From Nitrosomonas ureae (GTDB taxonomy: Bacteria > Pseudomonadota > Gammaproteobacteria > Burkholderiales > Nitrosomonadaceae), in contig NZ_CP013341.1 of NCBI RefSeq assembly GCF_001455205.1, positions 1,364,001-1,428,000 on the forward strand: a stretch of DNA of 64,000 nucleotides, read 5' to 3'. Below are positions 34,154 to 43,029 of the stretch, in pieces. The position numbers were made by a program, and so were the translations under genes. Position 1 is the first letter of the stretch. Every line of letters begins with the position of its first letter. A model generated the notes under the pieces. That model had not been told where the DNA came from, did no database searches, and saw only the letters and a program-made list of their open reading frames with translations.

Positions 34154-35182
34154 TCAAGGTAACAGCGGTACCTGATTAATCCCCAGTGTTTCAGGCAGGT
34201 CAAACATGATATTCATGTTTTGTATGGCCTGCCCTGCTGCGCCTTTGACCAAATTATCGGTTACCGATAGTACCACAACTGTGTCGCTATTTTGCGGTTG
34301 ATGAACGGCGATGCGACAAATATTTGAACCACGTACAGAGCGGGTTTCCGGGTGCTTCCCGGCAGGTAGCACATCAACAAAAGCCTCATTCTGGTAGCGT
34401 TTCTCGTACAAGGCTTGCAAGTCAACCTGCTGGATTAGTTTGGCATAGAGCGTGGCATGGATGCCGCGAATCATCGGTACCAAATGCGGAACAAATGTTA
34501 GGTTAACTGGCTTCTGGGCAATATTGGAAAGCCCTTGCTTTATCTCGGGCAAATGGCGGTGCCCCGGAACGCCGTAAGCTTTGAAGTTATCAGATGCTTC
34601 TGCGAGCAGGGTATGAATTTCGGCTTTACGTCCCGCACCGGAAACGCCTGATTTGACATCAGCGATGAGGTGGTTGACATCAATGATGCCGGCTTCTATC
34701 AGCGGCAAGAAACCAAGTTGTACCGCAGTAGGATAACAGCCGGGGTTGGCGATAAGACGCGCATTTTTTACCAGTTCGCGATTAATTTCCGGTAAGCCAT
34801 ATACTGCTTCAGTGATCAGGGTGGGACAAGCGTGCTGCATGCCGTACCATTTTTCCCATTCTGCAATATTTTTGATGCGGAAGTCTGCCGCCAGGTCAAT
34901 CACTTTAACACCTGCTTGCAATAAGGATTCTGCCTGTTGCATGGCTATGCCGTTAGGTGTGGCAAAAAATACTAAATCGCATTTATTGAGTTTTGCATCT
35001 GCGGGATCGCTGAATTTAAGGTCGATATGTCCCCGTAAGTTGGTAAACAAATCCGCGACATTTATGCCAGCCTCGCTCCGTGAGGTGATCGCTTTGATTT
35101 TTACTCTAGGGTGTAAAACTAATAACCGTAGTAATTCCACGCCGGTGTATCCTGTTCCACCAACAATACCGACATTAATCAT
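34154..35182 (-). CDS. argC: N-acetyl-gamma-glutamyl-phosphate reductase
   Basis: An arginine-biosynthesis enzyme of 342 residues that reduces N-acetylglutamyl phosphate with NADPH. VGIVGGTGYTGVELLRLL is the nucleotide-binding start, IANPGCYPTAVQL holds the catalytic cysteine, and SGVSGAGRKAE and GHRHLPEI complete the active site. It follows rplM-rpsI on the minus strand, the typical betaproteobacterial order; the terminator at 35239-35265 separates the ribosomal operon from it, so it probably has its own promoter. Confidence 0.96.
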   Translation of the reverse strand: MINVGIVGGTGYTGVELLRLLVLHPRVKIKAITSRSEAGINVADLFTNLRGHIDLKFSDPADAKLNKCDLVFFATPNGIAMQQAESLLQAGVKVIDLAADFRIKNIAEWEKWYGMQHACPTLITEAVYGLPEINRELVKNARLIANPGCYPTAVQLGFLPLIEAGIIDVNHLIADVKSGVSGAGRKAEIHTLLAEASDNFKAYGVPGHRHLPEIKQGLSNIAQKPVNLTFVPHLVPMIRGIHATLYAKLIQQVDLQALYEKRYQNEAFVDVLPAGKHPETRSVRGSNICRIAVHQPQNSDTVVVLSVTDNLVKGAAGQAIQNMNIMFDLPETLGINQVPLLP

Positions 35183-35238
35183 TGTGACTCCTGTTAAGTT
35201 TTCAGCAGATACTGTTTATTTCTTAATAACACAAACAA

Positions 35239-35265
35239 AAAAGCCACCTGATTGAGGCGGCTTTT
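35239..35265 (-). terminator. Rho-independent terminator of rplM-rpsI
   Basis: AAAAGCC (35239-35245) pairs with GGCTTTT (35259-35265), extended by CC/GG with one mismatch around a 7-nt loop. On the minus strand TTTTTTGTTTG follows. It is 25 bp after the rpsI stop. Confidence 0.85.
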
Positions 35266-35289
35266 GGGGTGAAATACGATACGAAAGAA

Positions 35290-35682
35290 TCATCGTTTTG
35301 AGAATTGTTTACGCCGCCGTGCCTTACGTAAACCAACTTTCTTTCTTTCTACTTCACGTGCATCACGGGTTACCAAACCTGCTTTACTTAGGACAGGCTT
35401 AAGTGTCGCATCATAATCAATCAGTGCGCGAGTAATACCATGGCGAACCGCGCCCGCTTGACCTGATTCCCCGCCTCCATGAATATTCACCATAATATCA
35501 AATGAACTGGCATTATCAGTTAATTCCAAAGGTTGTCTTACAATCATGCGACCTGTCTTGCGGGAGAAATAATCATCAATGGGTTTATTATTAATGACAA
35601 TTGCGCCTTTACCAGGTTTGATAAAAACGCGTGCAACAGCACTTTTACGTCGTCCGGTACCGTAATTATATTGAGTGGCCAT
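35290..35682 (-). CDS. rpsI: 30S ribosomal protein S9
   Basis: A 130-residue ribosomal protein with the family start YNYGTGRRKSAVARVF, the GGGESGQAGAVRHGI core and the C-terminal RKARRRKQFSKR tail that reaches the P-site tRNA. The frame is open upstream, but the ATG at 35682 (MATQYNYGTG) gives the standard length. It lies 4 bp after rplM and is cotranscribed with it. Confidence 0.97.
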   Translation of the reverse strand: MATQYNYGTGRRKSAVARVFIKPGKGAIVINNKPIDDYFSRKTGRMIVRQPLELTDNASSFDIMVNIHGGGESGQAGAVRHGITRALIDYDATLKPVLSKAGLVTRDAREVERKKVGLRKARRRKQFSKR

Positions 35683-35686
35683 AGGG

Positions 35687-36121
35687 TTAAGCTCTAACTT
35701 CAAGTGGTTTGGGTTGTTGAGCGGCATGTGGGTGAGTATCACCAGCATAAACTTTGAGTTTCTTTAACATCGCATATCCCAAAGGACCTTTCGGCAACAT
35801 TCCTTTGACAGCTTTTTCAAGTGGGCGTGCGGGAAAACGCGCGTGCATTTTGCCCAGAGGGGTTGCATAAATACCGCCCGGATAGCCGGTGTGACGATAG
35901 TAGATTTTATCTTCCAGCTTGTTACCGGTAACTTTCATTTTGTCGATATTGACCACAATGATGTAATCACCGGTGTCAACATGCGGTGTATAGATTGGTT
36001 TATGCTTGCCACGCAGGCGATGAGCAATCTGCGAAGCAAGACGCCCTAATATTTTATTGGTTGCATCAATGACGAACCAGTCATGGTTCACTTCGTGTGG
36101 TTTGGCCGAAAATGTTTTCAC
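35687..36121 (-). CDS. rplM: 50S ribosomal protein L13
   Basis: A 144-residue L13 protein: KTFSAKPHEVNHDWFVIDA, LGRLASQIAHRLRGKHKPIYTPH, GDYIIVVN and PLEKAVKGMLPKGPLG. I assign the GTG at 36121 as start, because it gives the usual (M)KTFSAKP beginning and AGGA lies about 10 nt upstream. A TTG at 36145 would add eight residues foreign to the family. It heads the rplM-rpsI operon and is divergent from glnS. Confidence 0.96.
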   Translation of the reverse strand: MKTFSAKPHEVNHDWFVIDATNKILGRLASQIAHRLRGKHKPIYTPHVDTGDYIIVVNIDKMKVTGNKLEDKIYYRHTGYPGGIYATPLGKMHARFPARPLEKAVKGMLPKGPLGYAMLKKLKVYAGDTHPHAAQQPKPLEVRA

Positions 36122-36412
36122 GAAAAACTTGTCCTGCGAATTCAAAAAGAGCCGGGAATTCTATGTCAGACGTCGAGAAAAGTCAAATTCGGAAAGCTTT
36201 ATTTTTACCACGGCATCAAATATCTTGTTGCGGTCGAGAAAGTGATAGGGCGTGTTTACTGAAGAATAGTGGATTTTGTATTGATCGCCGCTATAATCAT
36301 GCTGTACTGAGAAGAAAAATGACATTTGAAGAAGAGTTTTGAGTAAGTTTCTGATCAGCCGAATAAATTAGTAGTATTTTCCCACTCTTAAAAATATGCC
36401 GAGAGATACGCT

Positions 36413-38119
36413 TTGAAAGAGAAATCTGAAACCAATTTGCACATTGAATCAACGCCCTCCAATTTTATTCGTAATATCATAGAAGAAGATAATCGTTCCG
36501 GCAAATGGAATGGACGTGTAGAAACGCGCTTTCCGCCCGAGCCGAATGGTTACTTGCACATTGGCCATGCCAAGAGTATTTGTTTGAATTTTGGCATTGC
36601 GCGCGACTATGGTGGTGTTTGTCATTTGCGTTTTGACGACACCAATCCGGAAAAAGAAGCGCAGGAGTACGTCGATTCGATTTGTGACAGTGTTTCCTGG
36701 TTGGGTTTTGATTGGGGTCAACATCTTTATTATTCTTCAGATTATTTCAATCAGTTATATCAGTTCGCCGAATATTTGATCGATTGTGGAAAAGCTTATG
36801 TGGAAAGTCTCTCTGCTGATGAAATACGTGAATTGCGTGGCACATTGACTCATCCCGGTAAAAATAGTCCTTTTCGTGATCGTCCGATTGCAGAAAGTCT
36901 GGATTTGTTTCGGCGGATGAAAACAGGAGAATTTCCTGACGGACAGTATGTATTGAGAGCTAAAATTGACATGGCCTCACCCAACATCAATATGCGCGAT
37001 CCGGTGATCTACCGTATTCGTCACGTACATCATCAACGCACTGGCAATCAATGGTGCATTTATCCAATGTATGACTATACACACTGCATTTCCGACGCAC
37101 TGGAAAGAATTACGCACTCATTGTGTACACTCGAATTTGAAGACCACCGGCCATTATATGATTGGGTGCTGGATCAACTGGGTGATAAAGTGCCATGTCA
37201 TCCCCAGCAGATTGAATTTGCTCGCCTCAATTTGACGTATACGGTAATGAGTAAGCGCAAGTTGATCGAGTTGGTGGAAAACAAGCTGGTTGACGGTTGG
37301 GACGATCCCCGGTTAAGCACGCTTGCCGGGGTGCGCCGCCGAGGATTTACGCCACGTGCTATTCGGTTGTTTGCCGAGCGTATTGGTATCAGTAAGGCCG
37401 ATTCCTGGATAGATATGGGGGTGCTGGAAGATTGTCTGCGTGAAGATCTGAATGAAAATGCACCGCGTCGCATCGCCGTTCTTAAGCCAGTCAAGTTGAT
37501 TATTGATAATTACCCGGAGAATTTGCAAGAAGATTGCTTTGCGCCCAATCATCCGCAAAAGCCGGAATGGGGAAAACGTATCATTCCATTTTCTAAGATT
37601 TTGTATATTGAGCGCGATGACTTCATGGAAGTGCCGACTAAAGGGTATTTTCGCCTTGCGCCTGGCGTTGAAGTACGATTGCGTTATGCTTTTATCGTCA
37701 AGTGCGTACAAGTGGATAAAAATGCACAAGGTGATATTGAAGCCATCCATTGTACCTACGATCCGGATACCAAAAGTGGAACTCCTGGTGCAGAAAGCCG
37801 CAAGGTTAAAGGCAATATTCACTGGCTTTCAGTAAAATACGCGCTGGCAGCAGAAATACGGCTTTATGATCGTTTGTTCACCGATCCATACCCGGATAGT
37901 GGTGGCAAGGATTATAAAACTTCATTGAATTCAAATTCGAAGCAAATCATTGCCGCGTATGTAGAGCCATCGCTATGTGAAGCGAAGCCTGAACAAAGCT
38001 TTCAATTTGAGCGTAATGGCTATTTTATTGCTGATCGAATGGATATGAGATCGGATAAGCCGGTGTTTAACCGAGCTGTAACTTTACGGGATTCGTGGGG
38101 AAAATTGACAGATAAGTGA
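36413..38119 (+). CDS. glnS: Glutaminyl-tRNA synthetase
   Basis: A class I aminoacyl-tRNA synthetase of 568 residues. PPEPNGYLHIGHAKSICLNFG carries the HIGH motif (split here as HIGH), FDDTNPEKE the glutamate-discriminating region, and TVMSKRKL the KMSKS equivalent (MSKR). The C-terminal beta-barrel anticodon domain is complete (ERDDFMEVPTKGYFRL). The start is a TTG preceded by GAGAGA; no in-frame ATG precedes the catalytic domain. Presence of glnS means direct glutaminylation is available. The 291-bp spacer to rplM should contain both promoters. Confidence 0.96.
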   Translation: MKEKSETNLHIESTPSNFIRNIIEEDNRSGKWNGRVETRFPPEPNGYLHIGHAKSICLNFGIARDYGGVCHLRFDDTNPEKEAQEYVDSICDSVSWLGFDWGQHLYYSSDYFNQLYQFAEYLIDCGKAYVESLSADEIRELRGTLTHPGKNSPFRDRPIAESLDLFRRMKTGEFPDGQYVLRAKIDMASPNINMRDPVIYRIRHVHHQRTGNQWCIYPMYDYTHCISDALERITHSLCTLEFEDHRPLYDWVLDQLGDKVPCHPQQIEFARLNLTYTVMSKRKLIELVENKLVDGWDDPRLSTLAGVRRRGFTPRAIRLFAERIGISKADSWIDMGVLEDCLREDLNENAPRRIAVLKPVKLIIDNYPENLQEDCFAPNHPQKPEWGKRIIPFSKILYIERDDFMEVPTKGYFRLAPGVEVRLRYAFIVKCVQVDKNAQGDIEAIHCTYDPDTKSGTPGAESRKVKGNIHWLSVKYALAAEIRLYDRLFTDPYPDSGGKDYKTSLNSNSKQIIAAYVEPSLCEAKPEQSFQFERNGYFIADRMDMRSDKPVFNRAVTLRDSWGKLTDK

Positions 38120-38210
38120 CTGCTTTTTTGCTTTATTATTGCGGATTAATAAATCAATCAATCTAGATTTCTGGGCGCTCGTTCTTTTCAGTATCGATCT
38201 TAACTGAAAT

Positions 38211-38984
38211 TTAGAATTTATTTTTCCATTCGCGTAATACCTTGAAAACATTATCCGGATTTTGCATGGGTTGGGCAGAATAATTTTGTGCGCTGTTAAT
38301 GATTGGCTGGTGTTCGCAACGCAGGAACGGATTAATTGCTTTTTCGAGCGAGAGTGTTGTCGGAATTGTTGGAATATTTTTGTGACGTAATTTTTGTGCA
38401 GTGATTGCGAACTCGTTAAGTTTTTTATTTTCTGGATTAACAGTTCTGGCAAATGCTATATTTCCCAGAGTGTATTCATGTGCGCAGTAAATTAAGGTAG
38501 CATCCGGTAGCCGGGAGATTTTTTGTAGTGACTGATAGAGTTGCGTAGCAGATCCCTCAAATATTCTTCCGCAGCCACAAGAAAAAAGTGTGTCGCCGCA
38601 AAATATCATATGCCATGGATCCGATCCATAATAAGCGATGTGTCCCCGGGTGTGCCCGGGTGTATCCAACACTGTGAGATTGAGCGATATCTCGGGTAGG
38701 TTTACGATATCATTTTGTTGCACCGGGTTTGTTATAGCGGCGATTGATTCATTGCCAGGTCCGTATACGGGGATTTCAAACAACTGAAGTAATTCCGCTA
38801 TGCCTCCGGTGTGATCGCTATGGTGATGGGTAATCAGAATTGCACTGGGTTGCAGTTTCTTTAATCGAAGATACTCAATCATCGGAACTGCGGTACCCGG
38901 ATCAATAATGATCGCATAATTTCGATTGTGAGCTATCCATATGTAATTGTCTTTAAATGCAGGTACTGGGTGTATATTCAGCAT
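38211..38984 (-). CDS. gloB: Hydroxyacylglutathione hydrolase (glyoxalase II)
   Basis: A 257-residue metallo-beta-lactamase-fold enzyme that hydrolyses S-D-lactoylglutathione in methylglyoxal detoxification. Binuclear metal motif THHHSDHTGG, then DTPGHTRGHIAYY, FCGDTLFSCGCGRIFEG and the C-terminal FLRCEHQ are present, together with the glutathione-binding CAHEYTLGN segment. It is divergent from the methyltransferase gene, the same layout as in many beta- and gammaproteobacteria. Confidence 0.95.
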   Translation of the reverse strand: MLNIHPVPAFKDNYIWIAHNRNYAIIIDPGTAVPMIEYLRLKKLQPSAILITHHHSDHTGGIAELLQLFEIPVYGPGNESIAAITNPVQQNDIVNLPEISLNLTVLDTPGHTRGHIAYYGSDPWHMIFCGDTLFSCGCGRIFEGSATQLYQSLQKISRLPDATLIYCAHEYTLGNIAFARTVNPENKKLNEFAITAQKLRHKNIPTIPTTLSLEKAINPFLRCEHQPIINSAQNYSAQPMQNPDNVFKVLREWKNKF

Positions 38985-39077
38985 GAAAGCTCCATTTAAA
39001 GAAGATGCCGTAATGAAAAATGTTAATTGATATCACCAAATAGTGTAAATTCTGATATCGAGTAAGCGATATGGTTC

Positions 39078-39854
39078 ATGATGATTGCGCAAAATGTTCA
39101 GCAATGGTTTGAGTCTTCTCTTGGTCAATATTTGATTGAACATGAGCACCGTTATTTTGATCAGGTTGTAGCGAATATCTTTGGTTACAATGCGGTGCAG
39201 ATAGGTTGGCCGCAGTTTGATTTTTTACGTTTGAATCGCATGCCTTTACGTTTTTCCGTTGGTTCGGAATGTGAAACTTCGGTACGAGCTGAAGCGGGTT
39301 TTCTTCCTATTCAGACTAGCAGCATGGATCTCGTTATTTTGCCCCATGCGCTTGAGTTTAATGCAAATCCCCATCAAATTTTAAGAGAAGTGCATCGAAT
39401 CCTGATACCCGAAGGCCATCTCGTTGTTTCAGGATTTAATCCCTTTAGTCTATGGGGTGTCTGCCATCATTTAAAGTCAATGCGGGAGGAATTTCCGTGG
39501 AATGGAGATTTTATTGCATTATCGCGACTTAAAGATTGGTTGAAATTACTGGATTTTGAGATGGCTGGTGGTCGGCTTTGTTGCTATGTGCCGCCATTCA
39601 AACAAGAAAAATGGCGGCGGCGGTTTGCTTTTATGGAGGCTGCAGGGGATCGCTGGTGGCCAATTTCAGGCGGGGTATATTTCTTGCATGCCATTAAACA
39701 CACGCACGGGATGCGAATTATCAAACCTGATTGGAGAAATTGTTTAGATGCCAAGAGAAAGATGGTGCCGATTGCTCGGAGAATTATCAAAGCCGCTAAG
39801 GAAAAGCAATCATCAGGCAATTCAAATCGGATTGATGATTTAAATAAATCATGA
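39078..39854 (+). CDS. Class I SAM-dependent methyltransferase
   Basis: A 258-residue methyltransferase of the methyltransf_11 type. LPIQTSSMDLVILPHALEF is the post-II strand-IV region and LREVHRILIPEGHLVVSGFNP the conserved strand V. Motif I is weak (the region VQIGWPQFDFLRL replaces a normal glycine-rich loop), a known feature of this gloB-rnhA-linked subfamily. Its substrate is not known. The stop overlaps the rnhA start by 4 bp (ATGA), so the three genes here form an operon. Confidence 0.85.
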   Translation: MMIAQNVQQWFESSLGQYLIEHEHRYFDQVVANIFGYNAVQIGWPQFDFLRLNRMPLRFSVGSECETSVRAEAGFLPIQTSSMDLVILPHALEFNANPHQILREVHRILIPEGHLVVSGFNPFSLWGVCHHLKSMREEFPWNGDFIALSRLKDWLKLLDFEMAGGRLCCYVPPFKQEKWRRRFAFMEAAGDRWWPISGGVYFLHAIKHTHGMRIIKPDWRNCLDAKRKMVPIARRIIKAAKEKQSSGNSNRIDDLNKS

Positions 39855-40315
39855 TTGGTAATGTTTCTAAGGTTGTTGAAATTTATACAGATGGTGCGTG
39901 TAAAGGAAACCCTGGGATTGGGGGATGGGGGGCATTACTGCGATACGGAGATCACGAACGGGAAATTTTTGGAGGAGAGAAACTTACTACCAATAACCGG
40001 ATGGAGCTACTTGCGGCCATTCGTGCTTTAGAGTCTCTGAAGCGCCCTTGTAAAATACATTTGCATACCGATTCCCAATATCTGCAAAAAGGTATCAGCG
40101 AATGGCTTGATTCATGGAAGGCACGCAACTGGCGTACTGCAGATAAAAAACCGGTTAAAAACGAAGATCTGTGGAAACTGCTTGATCAATTAACCCAACA
40201 GCATGAAATTGAGTGGTGTTGGGTACGCGGACATTCCGGACATATTGATAACGAACGTGCTGATCAGCTGGCTAATCGGGGTGTGGAAATGATAATTTCT
40301 GAAGAATTGCATTAA
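39851..40315 (+). CDS. rnhA: Ribonuclease HI
   Basis: A 154-residue enzyme that removes RNA from RNA-DNA hybrids. The catalytic acidic residues are visible in IYTDGACKGNPGIGGWG, NNRMELLAAI, HTDSQYLQKGI and HIDNERADQLA, with the histidine of RGHSGH. It starts inside the stop codon of the methyltransferase gene and is followed after 16 bp by dnaQ, with which it is usually paired. Confidence 0.97.
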   Translation: MIGNVSKVVEIYTDGACKGNPGIGGWGALLRYGDHEREIFGGEKLTTNNRMELLAAIRALESLKRPCKIHLHTDSQYLQKGISEWLDSWKARNWRTADKKPVKNEDLWKLLDQLTQQHEIEWCWVRGHSGHIDNERADQLANRGVEMIISEELH

Positions 40316-40331
40316 TGTTAGGAATGAGGAT

Positions 40332-41069
40332 ATGCGTCAAATTGTGCTAGATACTGAAACAACAGGCCTGGAATGCAAGCTGGGTCACCGCATTGTTGAA
40401 ATTGCGGCTGTTGAGTTATGTAATAGACAATTTACCGGTAGCCATTTTCATTACTATCTCAATCCGGAACGGGAAAGTGATGAAGGTGCTTTGCAAGTTC
40501 ATGGCCTAACGATGGAATTCCTTCAAGATAAAGCAAAATTCTATGAAATTTCCAAGGAGTTCTTGAGTTTTATCAGCGATGCTGAGCTAATCATCCATAA
40601 TGCTCCATTTGATGTAGGATTTATCAATCATGAATTAGGATTGTGCAATTTAAAAGCACTCGATAATTATTGCTTGCAAATAACCGATACGTTGAAGTTA
40701 GCGAAGGAGCTTCATCCTGGTAAACGCAATAACCTTGACGCTTTGTGCGAACGATACAATATCGACAATTCAAAGCGTAAGTTACATGGCGCATTATTAG
40801 ATGCTGAATTATTAGCTGAAGTTTATCTTGCGATGACTAGGGGGCAAGAAAGCTTGTTGATCGAGCTGGATTATGTTGAATTAGTACAGCATTCGCAAAT
40901 AGACCTGGATGGTTCTGATTTAAGAATTATTGAAGCGACCGCGGAAGAAAATGCACGGCATTGCGGGATACTGGAAGAAATTGCGCGAGCAAGTAACAAT
41001 AAATGCCTGTGGAATAATCTTGGTACCGCAGAGAAGTTGGATGATAAATCAAGCATGGCGCGTAATTAA
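40332..41069 (+). CDS. dnaQ: DNA polymerase III epsilon subunit
   Basis: The 3'-5' proofreading exonuclease of the replicative polymerase, 245 residues. The DEDDh exonuclease motifs are IVLDTETTGLE (Exo I), IIHNAPFDVGFI (Exo II) and LHGALLDAELLAEVYL (Exo III, with the catalytic His). The C-terminal 60 residues are the less conserved tail that binds the alpha subunit. Downstream of rnhA as in most proteobacteria. Confidence 0.96.
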   Translation: MRQIVLDTETTGLECKLGHRIVEIAAVELCNRQFTGSHFHYYLNPERESDEGALQVHGLTMEFLQDKAKFYEISKEFLSFISDAELIIHNAPFDVGFINHELGLCNLKALDNYCLQITDTLKLAKELHPGKRNNLDALCERYNIDNSKRKLHGALLDAELLAEVYLAMTRGQESLLIELDYVELVQHSQIDLDGSDLRIIEATAEENARHCGILEEIARASNNKCLWNNLGTAEKLDDKSSMARN

Positions 41070-41071
41070 TA

Positions 41072-41095
41072 AATCACGCGTATGTGATTATTTTC
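41072..41095 (+). terminator. Small terminator after dnaQ
   Basis: AATCAC (41072-41077) pairs with GTGATT (41084-41089) over a 6-nt loop and is followed by ATTTTCC, two bases after the dnaQ stop. The stem is short. The rest of the gap to 41338 holds nothing I recognise. Confidence 0.5.
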
Positions 41096-41338
41096 CTTGC
41101 TAAATTCCATGGGGTGGAAGTGATGGTGTTTGAATGTCTGGTGTCCGGCATTTTATATCGGGACGTACAGCTGCCATTTCAGCGGCTCCGAAAATTTGAT
41201 TCTGACTAGTTATTGGCATGGGCTTGGTACAGTTATTTAGAATGCACAAATGAGCAGCATGAAATTTGAGAAATTCTTCACATAAACTTGTTTACAATGC
41301 CGAATTAGTAGCTCCGGGTTAGTAATAACAGGATTTGC

Positions 41339-41566
41339 ATGAAACAAAAACTATTAGCGCATTGTATTTATTGTTTGCTGATGTCCACCACAATGACCGG
41401 ATGTGTATCTGCCATTGTTACTGCCGTAAATCTTGGTTTTTCTGGTGCCTTTCTCGAACACTGGTTTTATTCGTGGAGTATTGCATTTCCAGTTGGCTTT
41501 GTTTTGTTGCTTTTTGTGTCGCCGTACTTCAAACGTATCGTAGAAGCATTCATACATTATGATTAA
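41339..41566 (+). CDS. DUF2798 family small membrane protein
   Basis: A 75-residue inner-membrane protein with two hydrophobic helices (residues about 8-30 and 45-65). The pattern FLEHWFYSWSIAFPVGFVLLLFVSP followed by a basic FKRIVEAF is the DUF2798 signature. CAGGA precedes the ATG. The family function is unknown. An overlapping frame starting at 41335 shows no such pattern. Confidence 0.75.
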   Translation: MKQKLLAHCIYCLLMSTTMTGCVSAIVTAVNLGFSGAFLEHWFYSWSIAFPVGFVLLLFVSPYFKRIVEAFIHYD

Positions 41567-41647
41567 TACAGAACAAACAATGGAATGAACGCGTTTGCCG
41601 GTTAAATTATTATTTAAAGTTACTCGATAAGGCTTTTTCTGATATCA

Positions 41648-43012
41648 ATGCAATCCATCAATCCGGCCACAGGTCAAATCATACAATCGTTCTCAATTTG
41701 GCAAGCCGAAGAAATCGATGCAGTCCTGAAGCACGTGGAATCTGCGCAGATTGAATGGTCTGCGTTTAATTTTGCGCAACGATCGTGCTTAATGCACAAT
41801 CTCGCACAAATCTTCCGTCAGCGCAGCGAGGAATATGCCAATCTGATTACCGAAGAAATGGGTAAATTGCTCAAGGAAGCTAGAGCGGAGATAGAAAAAT
41901 GTGCAATAGGGTGTGAGCATTACGCTAATCAAGCTGAATTCTACCTACGCGATGAAATTATTGCCTCTGATGCCAGTCGCAGTCTGGTGGTTTATCAGCC
42001 TCTGGGCACTGTGCTTTGTATCATGCCGTGGAATTTTCCCTTCTGGCAATTAATTCGCGCTGCTGCACCGGCAATGATGGCGGGTAACACGATAGTGCTT
42101 AAGCATGCATCAAATGTGCCGCGATGTGCGCTGGCATTGGAAGATGCATTCCGTCAAGCAGGATTTCCTGAGCATGCTTTCCGCACACTGATGGTTAGCG
42201 CCGAGCAAGTGCAAGCAGTGATTGCCGATCGAAGCATTGCCGCCGTCACCTTGACAGGCAGTAGCACAGCAGGTCGCAAAGTCGCCGCTATTGCCGGGCA
42301 GCACTTAAAGAAATGCGTGCTCGAATTAGGCGGTTCAGATCCATTTATTGTGCTCGATGATGCTGATATCGAGTCGACGGCCCAGCAAGCCCTTGTGGCT
42401 CGTTTACAAAATATGGGGCAGAGTTGCATTGCCGCTAAGCGTTTTATTCTCATCGATACAATTGCTGATGCCTTTGTCGAACAATTGAGCATACTCTTTA
42501 GCCGGCTGCAAATCGGTGATCCGAAACACGAAGCGACCGGTATTGCACCCATGGCACGGGAAGACTTGCGCAATGAACTGCATGAACAAGTTGAACGAAG
42601 CCTGGCAGCAGGTGCGAAGCTTGTATCCGGCGGTACTGTTACCGGTACCGGTATACAAGGTTCATACTACGCACCGACAATTCTGGACCATGTGCGACCC
42701 GGGATGGCGGCGTTTGATGAGGAATTATTCGGACCGGTCGCCGCAATCGTGCGCGTGAAAGATACGGATGACGCGATCCGATTAGCCAATCAAACGCAAT
42801 TTGGTCTTGGCGGCAGCGTGTGGACACGCAATACGGCACGTGGAGAAGAGCTTGCGCGACAGATTCATGCCGGTTCCGTGTTTGTCAACGGTATCGTCAG
42901 AAGTGATGCGCGCCTACCATTCGGAGGTATTAAGGAATCCGGCTACGGACGGGAATTGTCGTATCATGGAATTCGAGAATTTGTGAACATTAAAACAGTG
43001 TGGATCAAATAA
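41648..43012 (+). CDS. NAD(P)-dependent succinate-semialdehyde dehydrogenase family protein
   Basis: A 454-residue aldehyde dehydrogenase. The cofactor segment MPWNFPFWQLIRAAAP, TGSSTAGRKVA, the general-base glutamate in CVLELGGSDPFIVLDDAD and the catalytic cysteine in NMGQSCIAAKRF are in place, with the C-terminal PFGGIKESGYGRELSYHGI. The closest pattern is the short succinate-semialdehyde dehydrogenase (GabD/YneI-like) group. In an obligate lithoautotroph it could serve an incomplete or alternative TCA route, or aldehyde detoxification. Convergent with the transglycosylase gene, 17 bp between stops. Confidence 0.9.
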   Translation: MQSINPATGQIIQSFSIWQAEEIDAVLKHVESAQIEWSAFNFAQRSCLMHNLAQIFRQRSEEYANLITEEMGKLLKEARAEIEKCAIGCEHYANQAEFYLRDEIIASDASRSLVVYQPLGTVLCIMPWNFPFWQLIRAAAPAMMAGNTIVLKHASNVPRCALALEDAFRQAGFPEHAFRTLMVSAEQVQAVIADRSIAAVTLTGSSTAGRKVAAIAGQHLKKCVLELGGSDPFIVLDDADIESTAQQALVARLQNMGQSCIAAKRFILIDTIADAFVEQLSILFSRLQIGDPKHEATGIAPMAREDLRNELHEQVERSLAAGAKLVSGGTVTGTGIQGSYYAPTILDHVRPGMAAFDEELFGPVAAIVRVKDTDDAIRLANQTQFGLGGSVWTRNTARGEELARQIHAGSVFVNGIVRSDARLPFGGIKESGYGRELSYHGIREFVNIKTVWIK

Positions 43013-43029
43013 CGGTTAATACCAAATCA